Assembly: GCA_949285025.1 (NCBI GenBank)
Contig: CASDXG010000096.1
Coordinates: forward strand, 62,001 to 126,000
DNA length: 64,000 nucleotides
Source of the DNA: an uncultured Bacteroides sp.
GTDB lineage: Bacteria; Bacteroidota; Bacteroidia; Bacteroidales; Bacteroidaceae
Direction: 5' to 3'
The position numbers and the translations under genes are program-made. The notes under the pieces are model-generated. The model saw only the letters and a program-made list of their open reading frames with translations, had not been told where the DNA came from and made no database searches. Positions 1-9,394 of this stretch are shown here, in pieces; position 1 is the first letter of the stretch; every line of letters starts with the position of its first letter.

Positions 1-1
1 A

Positions 2-2563
2 AGTGTGAGCGGAGCCGATTTCGCAAACCGTGCGGTAGATATTGATCCGAACGATATAGAAACGATTACAATTCTGAAAGGGCAGGCGGCAGCTGCATTA
101 TATGGTATCCGTGCTTCAAATGGAGTTGTCGTCATTACAACGAAAAGCGGGAAGGGGCTGGAAAAAGGCCGTTCGCAAATCTCGCTTTCTTCCAGTGTAA
201 GTTTTGATGTGGTAGGGCGCACTCCGGAACAGCAGATGCTGTATGCTCAAGGGTCAGCCGGCAAGTTTGACCCGACTTCCGGGCAGTCTTGGGGGCCTCT
301 TATATCGGAACTTCCCAATGATGCGCAGTATGGAGGAAATACCGATAACCAATATACGCAGCAATACGGCAGGCATGAAGGTATGTATTACGTACCACAG
401 CGTGCCGCAGCCGGGCTTGATCCTTGGGCTTATCCGCAGGCGTATGACAATATCGGGCAGTTCTTCCGTACGGGGGTTACGTGGAACAATTCGTTTAATA
501 TCGCTCAGGCATTGGATAAGACGAATTATTCTTTCTCATTGGGTTCGTCTACCCAAAACGGAATTATCCCGGAAACGGGAATGCATCGCTATAATGCAAA
601 GGTAAATGTCGAGACAAATCTGAACGAGCATTGGACTACCGGTATCGTGGCAAACTATATTACCAGTCATATTGATAAGGCAACTACATCGGGGAACGGG
701 ATTCTGCGTACGGTATACCCGGCGCCGCCCAGCTATGATCTGGCGGGTATTCCAAGTCACATTGCTGGCGATCCGTACACTCAAAACTCATTCCGTACGG
801 CGATGGATAATGCCTATTGGTCGGCAGATAATAATGAATTTAATGAGAAAACGAATCGTTTCTTCGGGAATGCCTATGCAAATTTCCGGACAAAATTCGG
901 GACAGAGAATCATACGTTGAACGTAAAGTATATGGCCGGCGTGGATGCTTATACAACGCATTACAGCGATAGCTACGGATACGGCAGTTACACCGGACAG
1001 AACGGGCAGTTGGAGAAGTATGGTTGGACGAATGCAACTTATAACTCTTTGCTGACGATTAATTATGATTGGCGTATTAATCATGACTGGAGCCTGAATG
1101 CGATTGTGGGAAATGAGGTGATTCAGAGTAACCGGAACAAGTATTATTCGTATGGTTCGAACTTTGGTTTTTCCGGATGGAACCATTTGGACAATGCAAC
1201 GATTCAAAGCACTTCTTCCGAAAGATGGTCGAAGCGTACGGTGGGTTTCTTCGGGAATATTTCTGCTTCGTATAAGAATATGTTGTATTTAACGCTAACC
1301 GGGCGTCAGGATTATGTGTCGAATATGCCACGCAATAACCGCTCGTTCTTCTATCCGTCGGTGTCTTTAGGTTTCCTTCTTACAGAGTTGAAGGCATTGA
1401 AAAACGATGTGGTGAATTATGCAAAGATTCGTTTTTCTTATGCAGAGGTGGGACAGGCAGGCGATTATCTTGAGAATTATTTTGCGATTCCGGCTTACGG
1501 AGGAGGATTTTACCAGTTGACTCCGTTGATGTATCCCATAAACGGCAGCACGGCATACGTACCGTATGATGTAATCTTTGATTCAAAGTTGAAGCCACAA
1601 AACACGAAATCGTATGAAATCGGGGCAGATGTGAGTATGTTTGACAATTTGATTAGTGTCAGTTATACTTATTCCCGGCAAAATGTAAAGGATCAGATTT
1701 TTGAAGTTCCTTTGTCCGGTTCTACGGGAGCATCATCGTTATTGACAAATGGAGGGCGTCTTCATACCGATACGCACGAGCTTAATATCACAATCAGTCC
1801 GGTTCGTTCACAAAAAGTTGACTGGGATTTCGGATTTAACTTTACGCGGATGACGAATATGGTCGATGAGTTGGCTCCGGGAGTTGAGAGTATTACCTTG
1901 GGAGGATATGTAACACCTCAGGTTCGTGCCAGCGCTGGTGAAGAATTTCCCGTGATTTACGGTTCAAGCTATAAGCGCGATGCGAATGGGAATATTCTGG
2001 TCGATGAAAACGGACTTCCAATAAAGGGAGAGGATGCCGTAATAGGTCGTATATCTCCTGACTTTATGTTGGATTTTAATACGACATTGCGTGTGTGGAA
2101 GTTTACGTTGAATGCCGTATTAAGCTGGAAGCAAGGCGGGCAAATATATAGTCGTACGACCGGATTGAGCGATTATTACGGGACAAGCGTCCGTACGGCA
2201 AATCGCGAAGGAACGGTTGTTTTCGACGGATATAAAGCCGATGGTACGAAAAACGATATCGCCATTACCGGTCCGGTTGCGCAGCAGGCATATTATACGG
2301 CGATAAATGATATTGATGAATCATCGGTGTATGACAATTCTTTTATCAAATTGCGTGAGATTGCTCTCAGTTTTCCTGTCGTAAAAAAGAATCATGTAGA
2401 GTTGACGGTGAATGCATTTGCCAGAAATATTTTGCTTTGGGCACAGGTACAGGACGTAGATCCTGAGGCATCACAGGGGAATAATAATATGGCGGGTGCT
2501 TTCGAAGACTATTCTTTGCCGCAAACGTCAAGCTACGGATTCGGTTTTAATTTTAAATTTTAA
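2..2563 (+). CDS. SusC/RagA family TonB-dependent outer membrane transporter (5' partial)
   Basis: This is the C-terminal 853 residues of a SusC-type TonB-linked outer-membrane transporter; the N-terminus lies outside the window. The reading frame is already open at base 2. The visible part begins in the plug domain, with the SusC-typical stretch IETITILKGQAAAALYG followed by ASNGVVVITTK near residues 20-45. A long beta-barrel region rich in aromatic and glycine residues follows, and the protein ends in FGFNFKF, a typical terminal strand with an aromatic C-terminal residue. Fifteen bases separate it from a SusD-like gene, so the two should form one outer-membrane import complex. No degradative enzyme follows, so the substrate cannot be inferred. 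Family assignment is very secure. Confidence 0.95.
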   Translation, partial: SVSGADFANRAVDIDPNDIETITILKGQAAAALYGIRASNGVVVITTKSGKGLEKGRSQISLSSSVSFDVVGRTPEQQMLYAQGSAGKFDPTSGQSWGPLISELPNDAQYGGNTDNQYTQQYGRHEGMYYVPQRAAAGLDPWAYPQAYDNIGQFFRTGVTWNNSFNIAQALDKTNYSFSLGSSTQNGIIPETGMHRYNAKVNVETNLNEHWTTGIVANYITSHIDKATTSGNGILRTVYPAPPSYDLAGIPSHIAGDPYTQNSFRTAMDNAYWSADNNEFNEKTNRFFGNAYANFRTKFGTENHTLNVKYMAGVDAYTTHYSDSYGYGSYTGQNGQLEKYGWTNATYNSLLTINYDWRINHDWSLNAIVGNEVIQSNRNKYYSYGSNFGFSGWNHLDNATIQSTSSERWSKRTVGFFGNISASYKNMLYLTLTGRQDYVSNMPRNNRSFFYPSVSLGFLLTELKALKNDVVNYAKIRFSYAEVGQAGDYLENYFAIPAYGGGFYQLTPLMYPINGSTAYVPYDVIFDSKLKPQNTKSYEIGADVSMFDNLISVSYTYSRQNVKDQIFEVPLSGSTGASSLLTNGGRLHTDTHELNITISPVRSQKVDWDFGFNFTRMTNMVDELAPGVESITLGGYVTPQVRASAGEEFPVIYGSSYKRDANGNILVDENGLPIKGEDAVIGRISPDFMLDFNTTLRVWKFTLNAVLSWKQGGQIYSRTTGLSDYYGTSVRTANREGTVVFDGYKADGTKNDIAITGPVAQQAYYTAINDIDESSVYDNSFIKLREIALSFPVVKKNHVELTVNAFARNILLWAQVQDVDPEASQGNNNMAGAFEDYSLPQTSSYGFGFNFKF

Positions 2564-2577
2564 ATGAGAAATAAGCG

Positions 2578-4152
2578 ATGAAATACGATAAATCAGTTAA
2601 AAACATAGTTACTGCCGTTATGCTGACAGTATTTCCTTTGTTGTCTTGTACGGAAGATGCAATGGATAAGGTAAATGAAAATCCGAACAATCCTCACGAT
2701 GTTCCGGCGAAATTTATTCTGTCGGACATCGGGGTGAGCACGGGATTTAATACGGTTGGCGGAGACTTCTCTTTATACTCATCAGTTTATATGGAGCATG
2801 AAGTGGGTACGGGGCAACAGCAATGGCGTGCGGAAACGCGTTCGGGAGAGCCTGCATCTTCTTCCACATATAATAATGCCTGGTTAGGAGTGTACTCGAA
2901 TATTAAGAATGCCAAGCTGGTGATTGAAAAATGTCAGACATCGCCTGAAGACCAAGATAATGTCGTTACGGAGGCGATTGCACATATTTTGCTTGCTTAT
3001 AACGGCGCGGTTGTGACCGATATGTTCGGTGATACTCCTTTTTCGCAGACAGGAATCATGAATGCCGACGGCACACCTATGTATATGCAGCCTAAAATTG
3101 ATACGCAAGAGTCGATATATGTGGAAGTCATGTCCCATTTGGATGAAGCAATCCGTTTGTTGGATGAAGGAGATGCCCGTGACGAAGGTCTGTCGGGAGC
3201 AATAGGAACCAAAGATTATATTTACGGCGGTGATGCGGAGAAATGGCTGAAAGCGGCCTATGCCTTGAAGGCTCGTTATACGCTTCACTTGTTGAATCGC
3301 AGTCAGGATGTGGATAAAGACTTGCATGATATCCTTTCTTATATAGATAAGTCTTTTACGAGTGCTGATGAAGAATGTAAACTTTCTATCTATGACGGCA
3401 ATTCTCAGTTGAATCCGTTGTTCGCATTTAATTATAGCCGTCCCGGAAGTTTGAGTGCAAGTCAGAGTCTGGTGAATAAGTTATCCGAGAGGAATGACCC
3501 GCGTTTGGCTCAGGCCTTTCTGGATAATGCGGGAATGGAACAGATACAGTCTGCCGATATTGTGGCTGCTCCTAATGGAACCGCATTGGAAAGTGCCTCA
3601 ACTTATAGCATATTAATGCCGGGATTTGCCATTACTGCGCCTACACAGTTGATAAGTTATCACGAGCTTTTGTTTATTAAAGCGGAGGCTTTGGCAAGGC
3701 TGAACGACAGCAGTGCAAAAACGGTGTTGAAAGATGCAATCAAAGCTGCCTTTGCCAATCTTGAAGAGAGCCTGTCTTCTGCAAATGATAATTGGGTGGG
3801 CGATCCGAATGCAGTTATTGATTTGGTCAGTCAAGCGGATAGTTATTTTGCAAACGAGGTGGCTCCTCGATTTGATGCTTCTCCTGTTAAAGAAATAATT
3901 GTACAGAAATATCTGGCGTTTTTCGGTGCATCCGGAGAATCTGTAGAGGCATACAATGATTATCGTCGGCTGAAAGCTGAAGGAAACGGCTATGAAGTTA
4001 CTTTGGAAAACCCGAAAAACGATACGCAATTTCCGCATCGTTTCGGCTATGGAGGCAGTGACGTAACGGCAAATACTGCGGTCAAGGCAGCATTCGGCGA
4101 TGGCTCTTATGTATATTCCGAGCCGGTTTGGTGGGCAAACGGCTCACGTTGA
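2578..4152 (+). CDS. SusD/RagB-like lipoprotein (SusD-like 2 type)
   Basis: This 524-residue surface lipoprotein is the partner of the SusC transporter just upstream. Residues 1-24 form a lipoprotein signal with lipobox LLSC (Cys24). The mature protein then reads DKVNENPNNPHDVPAKF, a start seen in the SusD-like 2 subgroup, which also carries several TPR-like helices and a C-terminal segment such as NDTQFPHRFGYGGSD. SusD proteins cap the SusC barrel and bind the nutrient outside the cell. The subgroup is found with both glycan and peptide systems, so the ligand stays open. A rho-independent-like hairpin follows at 4172-4210, which suggests the susCD transcript ends here without accessory enzymes. 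Confidence 0.9.
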   Translation: MKYDKSVKNIVTAVMLTVFPLLSCTEDAMDKVNENPNNPHDVPAKFILSDIGVSTGFNTVGGDFSLYSSVYMEHEVGTGQQQWRAETRSGEPASSSTYNNAWLGVYSNIKNAKLVIEKCQTSPEDQDNVVTEAIAHILLAYNGAVVTDMFGDTPFSQTGIMNADGTPMYMQPKIDTQESIYVEVMSHLDEAIRLLDEGDARDEGLSGAIGTKDYIYGGDAEKWLKAAYALKARYTLHLLNRSQDVDKDLHDILSYIDKSFTSADEECKLSIYDGNSQLNPLFAFNYSRPGSLSASQSLVNKLSERNDPRLAQAFLDNAGMEQIQSADIVAAPNGTALESASTYSILMPGFAITAPTQLISYHELLFIKAEALARLNDSSAKTVLKDAIKAAFANLEESLSSANDNWVGDPNAVIDLVSQADSYFANEVAPRFDASPVKEIIVQKYLAFFGASGESVEAYNDYRRLKAEGNGYEVTLENPKNDTQFPHRFGYGGSDVTANTAVKAAFGDGSYVYSEPVWWANGSR

Positions 4153-4171
4153 TAACAGAATAAAATATGGT

Positions 4172-4216
4172 GAAAAAGAGTACGTCTCGTCATGGGATGT
4201 GCTCTTTTTCATTATA
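4172..4216 (+). terminator. Intrinsic terminator after the first susCD pair
   Basis: A 15-bp stem (4172-4186 with 4196-4210, two G-U pairs) has a nine-base loop. The 3' arm itself ends in a run of T (CTCTTTTTC). It lies between the SusD stop and hflX. Confidence 0.75.
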
Positions 4217-4220
4217 TTTG
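4213..4220 (+). promoter_or_regulatory. Putative -7 box for hflX
   Basis: TATATTTG matches the Bacteroidetes -7 consensus TAnnTTTG. It sits 26 bp before the hflX start, directly behind the upstream terminator. No convincing -33 element is visible. Confidence 0.45.
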
Positions 4221-4246
4221 CCGATGTGTTGAAATAAAAAAAGCAA

Positions 4247-5500
4247 ATGAAAGAATTTGTTATATCGGAAGCGCAGACGGAGAAGGCTGCATTAGTGGGT
4301 CTGGTTACGCAGACGCAGAACGAAAGGAAGACAAGCGAGTACTTGGATGAACTGGCTTTTCTCGCAGAAACGGCAGGAGCCGAGGTTGTTGCACGTTTTA
4401 CGCAGAAACTGGATACACCAAATTCGGTGACTTATGTAGGAAAAGGTAAGCTACAGGAAATCAAAACATATCTGCAGACTCGTGAAGATGAAGGAGAAGA
4501 AATCGGAATGGTTATATTTGATGATGAACTTTCCGCCAAGCAAATCCGTAATATAGAGAATGAATTGAAAGTGAAGATACTGGATCGTACCTCGCTTATT
4601 TTGGATATTTTTGCCATGCGGGCTCAGACGGCCAATGCAAAGACGCAGGTGGAGCTGGCACAATATAAGTATATGCTTCCGCGTTTGCAACGGTTGTGGA
4701 CACACTTGGAGCGGCAAGGCGGAGGTTCCGGCGCAGGTGGAGGAAAAGGTTCGGTGGGACTTCGTGGTCCGGGAGAGACACAGTTGGAGATGGACCGTCG
4801 TATTATATTGAATAGGATGTCATTGTTGAAACAGCGGTTGGCCGATATTGATACGCAAAAGTCTACGCAGCGTAAGAACAGAGGCCGTCTTATCCGGGTT
4901 GCTTTGGTTGGTTATACGAACGTAGGGAAGTCGACCTTGATGAACCTGATGGCTAAGAGTGATGTCTTTGCAGAGAATAAATTATTTGCAACGCTCGATA
5001 CAACTGTACGGAAAGTTATCATTGATAATTTGCCTTTCCTGCTTTCCGATACGGTAGGATTCATCCGGAAATTGCCGACAGATTTAGTCGACTCGTTTAA
5101 ATCGACGTTGGATGAGGTGCGGGAAGCCGATTTGTTGCTTCATGTTGTTGATATCTCACACCCCGATTTCGAAGAACAGATTAAGGTTGTCGACAAGACG
5201 ATTGCCGATTTGGGTGCCGGTGGAAAACCGACAATACTTGTTTTTAATAAGATAGACGCTTATACTTATGTGGAAAAGGATGCCGATGATTTGACTCCGA
5301 AGACGAGAGAGAATATTACGTTAGAGGAGCTGATGCATACATGGATGGCGAAGTTGAACGATAATTGTATCTTTATTTCTGCTAAAAGTAAGGCAAATTT
5401 TGAGCAGATGAAGACGATGCTTTATAAAAAAGTCCGGGAACTTCATGTGCAGAAATACCCATATAATGATTTCCTTTATCAAACATATGATGAAGAATAA
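4247..5500 (+). CDS. hflX: GTPase HflX
   Basis: This is a 417-residue ribosome-associated GTPase of the HflX family, which binds the large subunit and can split stalled 70S ribosomes under stress. The N-terminal domain contains the HflX signature VTYVGKGKL near residues 61-69. The glycine-rich linker GGGSGAGGGKGSVGLRGPGE precedes ETQLEMDRR, a stretch diagnostic of the family. The GTPase domain has G1 GYTNVGKST (222-230), G3 DTVGF and G4 NKID. The C-terminal extension is short. A DUF4954 gene follows after six bases, so the two are probably co-transcribed. Length and motifs are normal, and the identification is secure. Confidence 0.97.
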   Translation: MKEFVISEAQTEKAALVGLVTQTQNERKTSEYLDELAFLAETAGAEVVARFTQKLDTPNSVTYVGKGKLQEIKTYLQTREDEGEEIGMVIFDDELSAKQIRNIENELKVKILDRTSLILDIFAMRAQTANAKTQVELAQYKYMLPRLQRLWTHLERQGGGSGAGGGKGSVGLRGPGETQLEMDRRIILNRMSLLKQRLADIDTQKSTQRKNRGRLIRVALVGYTNVGKSTLMNLMAKSDVFAENKLFATLDTTVRKVIIDNLPFLLSDTVGFIRKLPTDLVDSFKSTLDEVREADLLLHVVDISHPDFEEQIKVVDKTIADLGAGGKPTILVFNKIDAYTYVEKDADDLTPKTRENITLEELMHTWMAKLNDNCIFISAKSKANFEQMKTMLYKKVRELHVQKYPYNDFLYQTYDEE

Positions 5501-5506
5501 CGGGAT

Positions 5507-7495
5507 ATGAGAAAATATCGTGCACTTACGGAGGCCGAAATTATTCAACTTGAGAACCAAGATTGTAGGGCGGAAAGTTGGGAAAACGTGCTGGTAGCCA
5601 TTGATTTCAGACCGGATTATATTTGGCATGTGCGTTTTTCCGGGCGGGTGTGTCTGGGCGTTTTTCATGACGAATTCCTTCTTCCCGGCGGAATGTCGAA
5701 GCATTCGGGGTTGTCTTACGTGACGTTGCATAATGTAACCGTAGGTGATAATTGTTGTATAGAGTCGGTTAAAAATTATATTGCCAATTACATTATCGGG
5801 GAACGTACCTTTATTGCGAACATAGATATTCTTCTGGTGGAAGGAAAGACGGCTTTCGGGAATGGTACGGAAGTCGCTGTCTTGAATGAAACGGGAGGGC
5901 GTGAGGTGCTGATTTACGACCGTCTCTCTGCACATCAGGCTTATATTATGGCTTTATATCGCCATCGTCCTTTGTTGATTGAGAAGATGAAGGAGGTCAT
6001 TTATGCATATACAGACTCAATATCATCGGAAACCGGAACGATAGGGAAGGATGTGATTATTATGAATTCCGGCAGCATTAAGAATGTACGTATCGGCGAT
6101 AATTGTAAAATAGAAGGAGCCGGCCGGTTGAATAACGGCAGTATCAATAGCAATGCTGTTGATCCGGTGAGTATAGGATATGGGGTGATATGCGATGATT
6201 TTATCATCTCAAGCGGATCGTGTATAGAAGACGGAACGATGATTTCCCGTTGTTTTGTAGGACAGGCCTGTAGAATGGGGCATAATTATTCGGCGTCCGA
6301 TTCGTTGTTTTTCAGTAATTGTCAGGAAGAAAACGGTGAAGCGTGCTCCGTTTTTGCCGGTCCCTTTACGGTTACTCATCACAAGTCAACGTTGTTGATT
6401 GCAGGAATGTTTTCGTTCATGAATGCAGGCTCCGGATCGAATCAGAGTAATCACATGTATAAATTAGGTCCTATTCATCAGGGTGTCGTGGAGAGAGGAG
6501 CGAAGACTACGTCCGATTCGTATATTCTCTGGCCTGCCCGTATCGGGGCATTCTCGTTGGTGATGGGGAGACATGTGAATCATCCGGATACATCAGACCT
6601 TCCTTTTTCTTATCTAATAGAAGATAAAAGTACGACTTATTTGTTTCCCGGAATAAATCTTCGCAGTGTCGGGACAATACGCGATGCACAAAAATGGCCG
6701 AAGAGGGACTTGCGTAAAGACCCCGACCGCCTTGACCAGATTAATTATAACCTTCTTAGTCCGTATACGATACAGAAAATGATGAAGGGTAGAAGCATCC
6801 TGAAGGATCTGGAACGGGTTTCGGGAGAGACTTCCGAGATATATTCTTATCAGAGTGCCAAGATAAAAAAAACGGCATTGCAGAAAGGCATTGCACTTTA
6901 TGAGACGGCAATACATAAATTTCTTGGAAATTCTGTCATCAAGCGGCTGGAGAATATATATTTTCACGATGACGGGGAAATCCGTGAACGCTTGCGTCCG
7001 GATGTCTCGATTGGGATTGGTGAATGGGTTGATATATCCGGATTGATAGCTCCGAAGTCGGAAATTGATCGTTTGATGAAAGATATAGAAACCGGGAAAC
7101 TGCGCGAAGTGGGGCAGATACAAAATCGTTTTGTGGAAATGCATGCAAATTATTATTCTTATGAATGGACATGGGCCTATCAGAAAATGCTTGGTTTTTA
7201 TAATTTGCAAGCAGAAACCATCACAGCTGCGGATATTGTATCAATCGTTCATTGTTGGAAAAAGGCCGTAATAGGCTTGGATAAAATGATATATGAAGAC
7301 GCGAGGAAAGAATTTTCTCTTTCTTCTATGACAGGTTTCGGGGCAGACGGAAGTAAGGAAGAGCAGGTCTCTGATTTCGAGCAAGTGCGCGGAGTGTTTG
7401 AAAGGAATCCGTTTGTGATGGAAGTGTTGAGGCATATTGAGGTAAAAAACGAATTGGGAGATGAACTGATAGCCCGTCTTGGGAATTTGTTATAA
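5507..7495 (+). CDS. DUF4954 family protein, left-handed beta-helix
   Basis: This 662-residue protein belongs to DUF4954, a family I know only from Bacteroidetes and relatives and which has no established function. The first 430 residues or so contain many imperfect hexapeptide repeats, for example IGKDVIIMNSGSIKNVRIGDNCKI and later IEDGTMISRCFVGQACRMG, which should fold into a left-handed parallel beta-helix like that of acyl- and nucleotidyl-transferases. The C-terminal third is helical. There is no signal peptide, so it should be cytosolic. The gene is tightly packed between hflX and a TlpA-like gene, ten bases from the latter. A sugar-nucleotide or acyl-transfer role is only a guess from the fold. 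Confidence 0.85.
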   Translation: MRKYRALTEAEIIQLENQDCRAESWENVLVAIDFRPDYIWHVRFSGRVCLGVFHDEFLLPGGMSKHSGLSYVTLHNVTVGDNCCIESVKNYIANYIIGERTFIANIDILLVEGKTAFGNGTEVAVLNETGGREVLIYDRLSAHQAYIMALYRHRPLLIEKMKEVIYAYTDSISSETGTIGKDVIIMNSGSIKNVRIGDNCKIEGAGRLNNGSINSNAVDPVSIGYGVICDDFIISSGSCIEDGTMISRCFVGQACRMGHNYSASDSLFFSNCQEENGEACSVFAGPFTVTHHKSTLLIAGMFSFMNAGSGSNQSNHMYKLGPIHQGVVERGAKTTSDSYILWPARIGAFSLVMGRHVNHPDTSDLPFSYLIEDKSTTYLFPGINLRSVGTIRDAQKWPKRDLRKDPDRLDQINYNLLSPYTIQKMMKGRSILKDLERVSGETSEIYSYQSAKIKKTALQKGIALYETAIHKFLGNSVIKRLENIYFHDDGEIRERLRPDVSIGIGEWVDISGLIAPKSEIDRLMKDIETGKLREVGQIQNRFVEMHANYYSYEWTWAYQKMLGFYNLQAETITAADIVSIVHCWKKAVIGLDKMIYEDARKEFSLSSMTGFGADGSKEEQVSDFEQVRGVFERNPFVMEVLRHIEVKNELGDELIARLGNLL

Positions 7496-7504
7496 AATGG
7501 AATT

Positions 7505-9298
7505 ATGAAGGGAATGGGTTTGTTGAAATATAGTTTGGCTTTGATTGTGGTTTGTTTCTCTTTTTTGCAGTCGGAAGGGAAGACTTTTCAGAAACGGGAA
7601 ATTAACTATCCTTGTTTTGTCACGGCAAATACATCTCAGATAGAAATAAAGAAGATTATATTGACCGATGAGCAGACAGAAGTCGATGCGGTGCTGTATG
7701 GCAAAGCAGGTGACTTGGCATTTATATCATCGGAGGCGTATCTGAAAGCCGGACAACAGAAATATCGTCTTCGCGAAGCGGGGAATGTTTCGATAGACGG
7801 AACGGTGGAACCGGAACTTATTCCATCGTCGGGGGCATTGGATATCGTTCTTTTTTTTGAACCGATTCCGGAGGGTATCTATGAGGTGGATTTCTTTTCG
7901 GAGGAGGACGGTTGGAATATTTGGGGAATACAGCTTACAGGTAACGAACCGTATGTATTTGTTCCGAGTTTTTTGCTGTCGCAGCAGGATGAACCGGAGG
8001 CTGTATTATCTGCTCCTTGCCTGAATTTTGGGAAAACTGTAATAAATGGGTATATACTCGGTTATAATGAAGACATCGATTTATCAGTTTCTTTTTGTCT
8101 TTCCGACTGGTTTTATCCGCAAGAATGGAAAGAAGAAGTGAAAATACGTCAGGATGGTTCTTTCCATATAGAGCGGAATCTTTTGTTGCCGGGAGCTGCG
8201 ATGTTACAAGTTAATCAGGGCAGTTTGAATTTATTTCTTGTTCCCGGAGAGGAGATGACGGTATACGTGCATTTACCGAGATTGAGTATGGCGGCGTCTC
8301 ATGTGCAGAAATCGGTTTATGAGAACCGTCAAAAGGCTTGGTTTGACGGGAGCAACAAGCGTTTGAATACTGAATTGGCGACATATTCGGTTCCGTTGGC
8401 CGTTTCGGAAATTCCCGGTTTTGCAGAAGATACCAAAGAACTGCAGGGTGAGGATTACGGACGTTATATCTCGGAACAATTGGATTTGTTATCAAAAGAT
8501 ATCGGGAATAACGCAAAGATATCTCGGGCTTTCAAAGATTATGTGCTGACGAATCTGTCTGTAAATGCTGTCGTTTTGCAGGAGGAAAGGGGAATTCCTA
8601 CGACTTCCGCTGAATTGCCTTTTTTATGGTATGCAAGAGATTTTCCTGCTTATGCGGATTTAATGCGTCAAAAGGGAGCGGCAGTGTATGCAGATATAGC
8701 AGAGGATATTGGAAAAGGGGAAAAAATCTTGTCGGATATTCTGAAAAACGGGCGTATAACGTTGGCGGACCGGAAGATGATGTCTGCAATATCTTCGGAT
8801 GAGATAAAAGATTTTATTGAGGCGGAATCGGAGGAACTTCAGACAAACATCCAGCATTTTCAGGCGGTGAAGAGCTATGTGGTGGAGCAGATTGATACGT
8901 CGCTTGAGGGGGCGGATATTCTTCCTGCAATCATTGAGTCTCATCAGGGAAAAGCTGTTTTACTGGATTTTTGGGCAACATGGTGCGGCCCTTGCATGAA
9001 AAGCATGCAGGCTATTCTTCCTTTGAAGGAGAAATTGTCGTCAAAAGACATTGTATATATTTATATAACCCCGCCTTCCTCCCCTGAAAACGATTGGAAA
9101 AAGGCAATTTCTCAAATTAACGGAATCCATTATAGGCTGACGGAAAAGCAGTGGAATTATTTGTGCCGTGCCTATGGCATTACGGGAATACCCGGATATA
9201 TTATTATTAGTTACGATGGGAAACTGCAGAACCGTTATACAGGGTTTCCCGGAACAGAGACTTTGGAGCGGGAACTGAAGAGAGCGATGGGGGAATGA
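7505..9298 (+). CDS. TlpA-like thioredoxin-fold protein, exported
   Basis: This 597-residue protein starts with a signal peptide of about 25 residues (a hydrophobic core ending FLQSEGK) and ends with a thioredoxin/TlpA domain of about 130 residues. The redox motif WCGPC is at residues 493-497, and the conserved cis-proline region reads GITGIPGY. The 440 residues between contain beta-rich segments followed by helices, as in the large DUF4369/TlpA proteins of Bacteroidetes, but I do not recognise a named domain. It probably works as a periplasmic or envelope thiol-disulfide reductase with an extra binding module. It is ten bases behind the DUF4954 gene and may share its transcript. Confidence 0.8.
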   Translation: MKGMGLLKYSLALIVVCFSFLQSEGKTFQKREINYPCFVTANTSQIEIKKIILTDEQTEVDAVLYGKAGDLAFISSEAYLKAGQQKYRLREAGNVSIDGTVEPELIPSSGALDIVLFFEPIPEGIYEVDFFSEEDGWNIWGIQLTGNEPYVFVPSFLLSQQDEPEAVLSAPCLNFGKTVINGYILGYNEDIDLSVSFCLSDWFYPQEWKEEVKIRQDGSFHIERNLLLPGAAMLQVNQGSLNLFLVPGEEMTVYVHLPRLSMAASHVQKSVYENRQKAWFDGSNKRLNTELATYSVPLAVSEIPGFAEDTKELQGEDYGRYISEQLDLLSKDIGNNAKISRAFKDYVLTNLSVNAVVLQEERGIPTTSAELPFLWYARDFPAYADLMRQKGAAVYADIAEDIGKGEKILSDILKNGRITLADRKMMSAISSDEIKDFIEAESEELQTNIQHFQAVKSYVVEQIDTSLEGADILPAIIESHQGKAVLLDFWATWCGPCMKSMQAILPLKEKLSSKDIVYIYITPPSSPENDWKKAISQINGIHYRLTEKQWNYLCRAYGITGIPGYIIISYDGKLQNRYTGFPGTETLERELKRAMGE

Positions 9299-9347
9299 TT
9301 GCAGAAAGTTTTTGTGCGTATCGGGGGAAAGATTTGAGAATACTTTG

Positions 9348-9355
9348 TAACTTTG
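9348..9355 (+). promoter_or_regulatory. Putative -7 box for fumarase
   Basis: TAACTTTG matches TAnnTTTG and lies 39 bp upstream of the fumarase ATG, in the 96-bp gap after the thioredoxin gene. No clear -33 element is seen. Confidence 0.4.
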
Positions 9356-9394
9356 TACATAGAATAACTAACGAAATAAACGGATTTTTTAATT

